64,000 nt of DNA, taken from positions 212,925,982 to 212,989,981 of the forward strand of contig CP136063.1 of assembly GCA_032622095.1 (NCBI GenBank), given 5' to 3'. The stretch is from Siphonodentalium dalli (taxonomy: Eukaryota > Mollusca > Scaphopoda > Gadilida > Siphonodentaliidae). Positions 57,101 through 64,000 of this stretch are shown here, piece after piece. The notes beneath the pieces were generated by a model that did not search any database, had not been told where the DNA came from, and worked only from the letters and a program-made list of their open reading frames with translations. The position numbers and the translations under genes are program-made. Each line of letters starts with the position of its first letter. Within the stretch, counting starts at the first letter, position 1.

Positions 57101-58012
57101 AATCCGGATCCATATCCGGTCCGGGCATAATGTTTGTCTGTAAATGGGCTCATTCTCGCGTGAAATCAATCCAAGCGCCATGTTCACCGTTTCCAAATAA
57201 ACTGAGTTCCGCGTGGCTTAGCTGCCATTTAATGTATTCAATACTTGACTATTTATATGAAATAGAAAAGAACTATTCGTATCCGAATCCGGGAATGATC
57301 TGATCTAAACATCAACATCTATAACCTAGTTCCACGCGACTCAGTTTACATTTATTGTATTAAATAAGCATTACTTTATAAGAAGAAAAAATCCGGATCA
57401 GGGCATAATCTGTACCTTTATATATTATCAGTAAATACGTGGAAATTAATTCGGTTCCGCACATGGTGTGTACCTTTAAATTGCGATAATCATTCCGTGA
57501 AATCAATCCAACAGCCTAGTATAACGTCTCAAAATCAACTTATAACTTTGTTCCACGTGACATTTAATATATCAAAACCACGATAATTTATATGGAAAAA
57601 AAGAGAGAGAGAAAAAAAACCGGATCCGGACATGATATCTACCTTTAAATATGATCAATAATAGCGAGATAATTAATTCGGATCCGGACATGGTGTGTTC
57701 CCTTAAATGCCATCATGATCACGTAAAATCAATCCAACCGCCGTGTCTATAGGAAAAAATAAGAAGTATGCTGATCCGGGCACGATATGTACCTTTAAAT
57801 ACGATTAATCGGGTTGAATGATCACGACAGCCCATTATTGGTTTAATCTCACCTCCTAACCAGTTTCCACGTGTCAGAAACGGCTTTCAATGGGTGATAA
57901 AACAAGCATGAAATTCATACCCGAATCCGGGTCGAAATCATGTAAAAAGACACATAAATCCGGGTCGAAATCCGGGATCCGGAATCCGGTAAAAAGACAC
58001 ACCCCCAAAACG
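54198..58012. mobile_element. 3.8-kb palindromic foldback element, 9-bp target duplication
   Basis: The element 54207-58003 starts GGTGTGTCTTTTTACCGGATT and ends with its reverse complement, flanked by perfect 9-bp repeats CCCAAAACG (54198-54206, 58004-58012). The arms are about 1.9 kb each, so nearly the whole element is a palindrome, with centre near 56105, and differs between arms by scattered bases and small indels. Each arm holds many copies of a motif like TTTAAAGGTACA...CATGCCCGGATCCGG. A 9-bp duplication with long inverted repeats is typical of Mutator-like (MULE) elements. There is no transposase. It lies about 95 bp upstream of the acceptor of the exon at 54103. Confidence 0.85.
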
Positions 58013-58632
58013 TTTCAACGTTGGCGCTGAGTTCCGGTATACAGAAAAAAATTCGATAACGATGATAAAATATGTTTCGAGACATGAGCATTTATAAATG
58101 TCCGAAATGTGTATGTTTTGGACTATAGCTGACAAAGTGTGTAATACAATCATATATCAGGACACATCGATGCGGTCAGATCTGATTGTAAAACCTGACA
58201 AATTCAATGCTGGATGAAATTAGTGTCGCATGTGCCTATAATCAACAGTTGTTGATGCATATCCACATGCATCGGTTTGTTGGTAATTCAAGTGTTGTAC
58301 TGATGTCATTCTGTTGTATTGGAAATTGTGTTTCGTCGTCCACACAAACACACATATATATATCAATGACACACAATTAAGAAACCCTATACTCTGTACA
58401 ATCGCTAGACACGGTACCATCCCTGTCAGTAACAAATTAACGTGTATCCAAACTCAAGTCACGCACAAAACTTCACCAAAATCCAAGCGGGATTAGTCAG
58501 CGACTGACAATTGCGGTGATTCTAGAGCAGCGTGGCATTAACCCTCTCTTTTTAATAAATTGATTATCCCTACCGGTTATACACGTATATATTGGAATCC
58601 TCGATTATTCGTTTGGATGGATGTTCATGTAA

Positions 58633-58884
58633 AAAACAAAAGCAGACGACAAGATAATAAGTACGGAAGGATTCTTATTCAATGGAGGGATAATAATTTC
58701 AACAGACGACCTATTGTCGTTTGTTGAACTTATTGTTAAACATCATCTGGTGGAACTGCTCGTCGATGAGTATTTAGTGTATAAAGGGTTCACCTTGTTC
58801 ACACATCTCGTTAGCATTGTTTATGGAGGGTACCTTTTGGCAAGTTACTATGATTTATGCTCATGTTATGCTATAGACTTATGA
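58633..58884 (+). other. Open stretch with LisH-like motif (copy 1)
   Basis: An 83-residue open stretch without a start codon in a good context: ADDKIISTEGFLFNGG, then LLSFVELIVKHHLVELLVD and EYLVYKGFTLFTHL. The core LVELLVDEYLVYKGFT resembles a LisH dimerisation motif (L..LI.EYL...GF), as at the N-terminus of WDR91-like proteins. A possible acceptor (AAAAGCAG) is weak. It is similar to the stretch 0.6 kb downstream, so it may be a duplicated exon or a pseudogene. Confidence 0.3.
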
Positions 58885-59278
58885 TGCTTGGCGGCAATGT
58901 TTGGTGTTTCCTTATCTAAACCTCCTCAATAATTCAAACATGAGACAAGCGCGATAACTCAATTTGTAAACAGCGATAAACCGACTTTATGTCGTTGCTG
59001 CTTGTGGCAGTCATCTACCGTGTTACGTATCATATTGTGTAAGCTGATACTCCGATGCAATTGCATATTTATCGGCATAGAGATACAACATGGATGAATG
59101 GTAATGTCCACCAAATCATAATGAAATACAGAAAGTGCAGCCGCTTCCATTGCACGTGACTGGTTATAAGCATAAAACATTAATACTCATGAACCGTCCG
59201 TTCCCCCACATATATATGTTCACCCGACCTTTTACCAACTTTTAGCTATTACTTGGAATCACCACATACTACCTTCGT

Positions 59279-59497
59279 GTGAACAGAACGACTGGTCTAC
59301 TCATCAATGAATATTTACTATACAAAGGGTTGATATTCCGGATACTGCATGGTTTGAAGCATGGAGAGGACGCTGACAACCAAACGGTTATTCTTCCAAA
59401 CATATACATACCGTTGTCAACTGTCAAGCAATTGACGACTGTAGATGGGGACTCCTCATTGGAAGGACCATCGCAAACACAGCCCTGTATTTTGTGA
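59279..59497 (+). other. Open stretch with LisH-like motif (copy 2)
   Basis: It reads TTGLLINEYLLYKGLIFRIL, then HGLKHGEDADNQTVILP and TVDGDSSLEGPSQTQPC, ending in a stop. The LLINEYLLYKG segment corresponds to LLVDEYLVYKG of copy 1; the rest differs. The start codon at 59279 is GTG, so it is not a self-contained gene. I cannot say which gene it came from. Confidence 0.3.
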
Positions 59498-60097
59498 CCT
59501 GTAAACGTAATAGATACATGTACATCAGTTCCGTCCTACTATATTCTCGCATATATGTGATGTCTTCGCGTGATGTCAATGTCAATATATCAAAGTTTCC
59601 TGATTTTAGTTTAAACACAGTTTTTGCGACAAATTGTTGTTAGCTGTCTCATTAGATTGATTGTATGATTTTTGTGTGTGGAAACTTGCGTATTTTGGAT
59701 CTGTAGTCAGAACAAAATGAAATGGGTTGCAAATGAACATGCGAAGAAACAATACCTATGTGAAATTCAACATAACCTAAATACCGCACAAGATCCGAAA
59801 TCATTTTGGAAATTGACCAGTGAATTTTACCGCGAGAAGCACAAATCAATTACCATACCGCCACTGCAATTTGGCCCAAATTTTGGCTTCTATGATGTGG
59901 ACAAAGCAAATATCCTCATTGAAACATTTATACATAATAGTTAAATAAACGACTTTGGCCAACCTCTTCCAGATTATCCGAAATGAATATCCAAGACACT
60001 AAACTTAATTACTATTATACAGGATGATGTATAAAAAAATTCTTAAGGAATTGAACGCTAACAAACCACTGGCCCAGATGCGATAAGTCATAACAGT

Positions 60098-60891
60098 TTG
60101 AAGTGCTGCCACAAAACACTAACCCTGCTACTGTACATTCTTTTCAAACAGTCCTTAGAAACAGGTATATTCCCAATGCAATGGAATGTTGCTACCAATC
60201 TTCAAGAAAGGCGAAAAACAGACCAATGTAACTACAGTCCAATATCAATTCTTTCATGTGTGAGTAAAGTTATTGAAAATATCGTTTTTCAGAAAATGTA
60301 CGACTATTTTTCGAGGAACAACCTTTTGTACCCATATTAATCCGGAATCCGCCCAGGACACAGCACTACTCATCAATTAATAGAAATAGTTCACTACCTT
60401 ATCAAAACTAGGAGTGAGTCGATGTTATCCATAGGTATATTCTGTGATATCTCTAAAGCGTTTGAGCGAGTTTGGCATAAAGGACTACTTCATAAAGTAC
60501 GTAGTTACGGCATTGGCGGCAAATTACTCTTCTGTGTAACTGACTATATCAGCAATATATTTCAAAGAGTGATTGTTGGTTTGGAATATTCATATTCGTT
60601 ACAACCAGCCTCTATGGGTCCACGGGGGTCCGCTCTATGACCCTTTTGTTCTCAATATTCATAAATGAAATAGAAGACGATCTGAAATCAAACGTTCGCC
60701 TATTTTCAGATGACACCCGTATATTCTATTCTCTACAATCTTTCGAAGATCTGGTGGCTCATATAGACAACGTCCGTAAACCACTTGATAGTTGGACTAG
60801 TAAATGTCTGGTGTCCCTAAATGCATCAAAAACGAAAGCAATGATATGTCAGGTTCACCAATCAACATTCCGCGCAATGCAGACCTCATAG
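60098..60891 (+). pseudogene. LINE B reverse transcriptase
   Basis: Three frames together give ILFKQSLETGIFPMQW, ERRKTDQCNYSPISILSCVSKV (60098-), SIGIFCDISKAFERVWHKGLLHKV with the first catalytic Asp, GIGGKLLF, RVIVGLEYS (60422-), and LLFSIFINEIEDDL, then VRLFSDDTRIFYS (60637-). The catalytic FADD is changed to FSDD, keeping both aspartates. Frameshifts lie at about 60340 and 60640. It is a dead copy. Confidence 0.85.
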
Positions 60892-61290
60892 TCTTTTCCA
60901 ACAAACTCGAAATAGTCGAAAACCACTGTCATCTCGGAATCGTTCTCCAATCCGATTTTCAGTGGCACCTTGCCATGGAACACATCTACAATAATACCAT
61001 AATAATAAGCAATGTGCTTTCATAAATCCAAGAATTAAAGTATAATTTGTTATCACGGAAGACACTCGATACACTTTTTAAAACACATTTATTACCCATA
61101 CTAGACTATTGCATGCAGTTGTGTCTGGGACTCTGCCCCTGACAACACAAAATCTACTCGAGACAAACTGTATTACGATGCAGCGCGAGTTGTTTCTGGA
61201 CTAACTAGATCCTCATCGAACGCCAATTTACTTAACGAACTTGGATGGAAATCCCTTCAGATTCGACGAGGTGCACACAAATTATGTCTT

Positions 61291-61716
61291 ATGCACAAAA
61301 TAATCAGCCGTAAAGCCCTCCTATTTGTCCGATCTTCCCTACCTCGCGTCGGCGTTACGATTCGTTGCGTTTTGCGCAACGCGGATGACTTTGAGAACTA
61401 CTTTTGCCGTCTACAAACCTTCAAGAAATTCTCCAATTATCAAATTATCCACAAGAGCAAATTTTCACCACATGTATATATCGGTGACCGACGAACAGAT
61501 ACCATACGCTGTCGAATTAGAAATAAGTGTAGTAATCTGAATCATGACAAAGTTGAAAACCACATTGGTGATAAACACACGTGTACTTGTGGAAGCCGTG
61601 TGAAAGATGCAGAACACTTTTTCTCGTATTGCACCCTTAATTCGCAACAACGCACAGAACTGTCACATGTTATGAGATCCTTTCGAGTCGTGTCCTACGA
61701 ATCTCTTTACAAATGA
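61291..61716 (+). pseudogene. LINE B C-terminal region
   Basis: 141 residues: HKIISRKALLFVRSSLP, DDFENYFCRLQTFKKF, HVYIGDRRTD, RIRNKCSNLNHDKVEN and the zinc-type knuckle CTCGSRVKDAEHFFSYC. It aligns over its length with 8191-8640. It has a short internal deletion relative to that copy (after FKKF), and ends in a premature TGA after YESLYK. Confidence 0.8.
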
Positions 61717-62277
61717 GATCTAACTTTAACCGCCAACGAGAATTGATTGCATTCTAACAGATACTGCATTAAATTTTTTAAAATCTTCCTGACGATTTCC
61801 GACGTGCAACGAATGAGCTCCTGTAAACACACACACACACTCGGAACTCCGTGCCATAAACCCACATGCTGCCCCAATACCCTTTTCTATTACTTACGCA
61901 ATCGACCCCTTTCTATTTACCATTTCCAAATACACCAACTAACCCTTTCCCACCATATACATATGTATGCTGCCAGTTGTCATACTAGTTATATATAGGT
62001 GTGTGTATACTCATTATCCCCACCCCCGATTTATGACAGACTATCGTACGTTAACACGCAAGCCATATCCGTTATATTCACGTACTCTATACATATTCTA
62101 CCCGTCCTACCAAAATTTTATATAAATCCAAAAGAAATTATTATATATGTTTTGCGTATTATCTCAGTGTAGGGAGCGGAGGTCATGTACGTTTTACAGA
62201 AGTTGTCATCAAATCCCTTATATATATTGTATTCTTTATACATAATACTAATACAAATATGTCTAAATCAAATCAAA

Positions 62278-62914
62278 TGGACATGCCAACAATTTGGGGT
62301 CAACCAGTATGCTGCAGCTCGAATGTATGGACACCCCATTCAAGACCCACAATTACTCCACTAATATCTGGTTCGAATTGCAGTTAATTACATGTGCGTG
62401 ATTTCCGAACATGCATCAATGAATCGTCCAAGACATTCTTTGGGAATAACTAGAATTACCATATTATGCACTGATATATTCGTGCTCACATTTGCAAACA
62501 GGTGAATCTAACAACAGCCGAAATGTAGCACAAACACGTGCAACGCAGTTGCGTTATTAATTGTTAATAGCCAATAAAAACGACGAATAGCTGATGCTAC
62601 TTTAGCAATCAATAATATGAGCATGATTGACAGCGCATCATTTTCAACCGTTATGAGTAGTTCTGCTCGGAAACAATCTCAGAGTTTATCGTTCGTTTTA
62701 CTTCTACACTGTTCGAAATTACCGTCGGTTCGACGGTTTCGTTCCGTCATAATCGACGGTCCCATACCGTTTCATCAGTTTGACGGTCCAATACCGTTAT
62801 TTTATGTGCCCATTGGAAATTGTCTAAATTAAATATTTTCGTGATTCAAAGTCATGCCGTCAAAATTAAATAGTATAGTTATCGGCGACCATATTATATC
62901 CCATATAAAAATCC
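62278..62914. other. Non-coding DNA
   Basis: No gene is seen. At 62722-62800 the word GACGGT/ACCGTC occurs several times in alternate orientations with TACCGTT, a small cluster of inverted repeats. Confidence 0.5.
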
Positions 62915-63217
62915 ACCATGGTAATACCATGGTAATACCATGTTATACCATGGCAACACCATGGTGGTAGCATATTTACCATGGCACGAACATAGTAATA
63001 GAAATTTCACTATGGTATTTCACCATGATAGTTTGAAAATCACCACGGTGTTACAGTGAAAGACCATTTCACCATGTTAACTTACCATGGTTGAACCATG
63101 GCAACACCATATTGTTACCATATTTACCATGGTACGAGCATAGTGACAGAAATTTCAACATGGTATTTCACCATGATAGTTTGACAATCATCATGTTGTT
63201 ACATTGGTAGTGCCCAA
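62915..63217 (+). repeat. CCATGG-rich minisatellite, two units of about 150 bp
   Basis: Two diverged units share ACCATGGCAACACCAT, CATATTTACCATGG and ATTTCACCATGATAGTTTGA, at a spacing of about 149 bp. The palindrome CCATGG or a one-base variant recurs about every 10-20 bp. Non-coding. Confidence 0.75.
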
Positions 63218-63398
63218 TATTGTTTTCCTTTTCAAGTTACCAATTTTGACTGTTGGCCAAGTAGTTCGCCAGATATCAGGTATCGTTACCTAATGTTTAA
63301 CTAAGCAAAGATAAATACAACTGTTTCGTGGTTGTACTGTTACTATGCTGAAGATATTATGTACATGTACGAGTTCAACAATATAGTTTACCATGGTA

Positions 63399-63640
63399 GA
63401 ATAGAATAGAATATAATTTTATTAAATCTACGACCCCTCACGGGATATATGAGATTACAATCATAAACATGCATATATATATAAACACATATCATAACAG
63501 TATTAACCTGAACCATGAATTATAATAACAACGATAATGTCATTAACGATTAAAAATAATAATCTTTATTCTGTATTTAACATATTTTATCGTACACCGG
63601 TGAGGTCACATGATTTATCTTCCCAATAAAAGTTACCAAT
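63399..63640 (-). mobile_element. 3' end of a LINE (tail TATTC repeats)
   Basis: On the minus strand the segment ends TTTAATAAAATTATATTCTA followed by TTCTATTC, i.e. an AATAAA-like signal and a short simple-repeat tail as in CR1/L2-type LINEs. No protein part was found. This is a weak call. Confidence 0.35.
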
Positions 63641-63883
63641 GTTTTTGCAAATCACCGGTTTTACTCGTGGCGGAATTAAGCTGACATTTTTATTTCGATA
63701 AAATCTCTGCAATCATACGTGATATTGACGTCGAACGAACTAAAAGAGACGATATATTACATAAATAACAACCATGGCGTATTGGGAGAGTGGATTAAAT
63801 CAGGAGTAAAAGAAGATATGAAAATAATCTGCGAAAGCATTCGTGGTGTATTGTTGAAATAATTCTTCAGCTGCTTTCAACAG

Positions 63884-64000
63884 GTGGACAATTTGTCAGT
63901 CAATAATAGCTTGAACCTTTTTTCTACATGTGAAAGAACGGCGGCTGATATATCTGCTGCCAAAATTAGATTTGTGCCTGATGACTCCAACAAGGCTACA
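63884..64000 (+). CDS. Possible exon running off the window
   Basis: A good acceptor (TTCAGCTGCTTTCAACAG) precedes 63884, and one frame is then open to the end: VDNLSVNNSLNLFSTCERT, AADISAAKIRFVPDDSN. The composition is protein-like. I do not recognise it. A short start ATGGCGTATTGG at 63774, in a good start context, ends after 11 codons and is not linked. Confidence 0.3.
   Translation, partial: MDNLSVNNSLNLFSTCERTAADISAAKIRFVPDDSNKAT

Larger units (their letters stand above)
58013..59703. other. Mostly non-coding, with two LisH-like open stretches
   Basis: Apart from the two open stretches described separately, no feature was found. Region 58150-58600 has only short chance frames. Confidence 0.45.
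59704..62277 (+). mobile_element. LINE B, 5'-truncated non-LTR retrotransposon
   Basis: Plus strand: the linker NTAQDPKSFWKLTSEFY (59672-59944), RT pieces at 60098-60340 and 60422-60891, the connection region (about 60890-61290, including LDYCMQ and LYYDAARVVSG in broken frames), the C-terminal region 61291-61716 with CTCGS...HFFSYC, the 3' UTR with GTAGGGAGCGGAGGTC and a tail of AAATC units. No endonuclease is present, so it is 5'-truncated. Related pieces are at 8140-8769 and 15791-16256. Confidence 0.85.

Noticed and set aside
59279-59497. C-terminal CaaX prenylation signal at the end of the LisH-like stretch
   Set aside because: The frame ends C-I-L, one residue short of a CaaX box.

Overview
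This is a non-bacterial, AT-rich, repeat-crowded window with spliced genes, GT-AG introns, a tRNA-derived SINE, several LINE families, Helitrons, MITEs and very long hairpin elements. No operon, bacterial gene, rRNA or CRISPR array was seen. A secreted PAN/Apple plus C-type-lectin protein, a SINE resembling bivalve V-SINEs, 2A-bearing LINEs and Helitrons with minisatellite cores together suggest a marine lophotrochozoan, most likely a mollusc. That is an inference, since no marker gene fixes the species.

Host genes are sparse. The best-supported gene lies on the minus strand and is spread over 41 kb. Exon 1 (46290-46017) carries a signal peptide and PAN/Apple domain, exon 2 (17983-17819) the first half of a C-type lectin domain, and exon 3 (5354-5116) the second half and the stop codon. 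All junctions are phase 1, and the splice gives 225 residues. Other exon candidates are a phase 1-1 exon at 54103-53972 (minus) with a broken inverted copy at the left edge of the window, a signal-peptide/PAN-like exon at 42327-41978 (minus), a duplicated exon-like family at 37.8-38.3 kb and 41.1-41.5 kb (plus), two LisH-like open stretches at 58.6-59.5 kb, and a possible exon at the right edge.

Most of the rest is mobile DNA. LINEs: fragment A (6.7-8.14 kb), fragment B (8.14-8.77 kb), nearly full LINE C with target duplication and tail (8871-12621), a 3' UTR relic (15.8-16.3 kb), an RT scrap (18.6-18.9 kb), LINE D (20.1-23.5 kb), LINE E (24.1-27.5 kb), an L1/Tx1-like LINE F (48.2-52.3 kb), and a longer copy of family B (59.7-62.3 kb). 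LINEs D and E each carry a 2A ribosome-skipping peptide just before the endonuclease, preceded by a hydrophobic segment.

Three foldback elements have very long inverted arms: 32327-34701 (8-bp target duplication, one arm expanded by a 205-bp tandem repeat), 43467-45769, and 54207-58003 (9-bp target duplication, an almost perfect 3.8-kb palindrome). Helitron-like elements occur singly (47333-48068) and in head-to-tail arrays (35997-37156 and 38421-41101). All share 5' TC, 3' CTAG, insertion between A and T, and one common 3' hairpin motif. TTAA-flanked MITEs, a SINE with a 13-bp target duplication, and minisatellites fill much of the remainder.

The picture is a lectin-like secreted gene whose large introns have become a nesting ground for transposons. 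The most noteworthy biology is the 2A-LINEs, the palindromic foldbacks and the tandem Helitron arrays.
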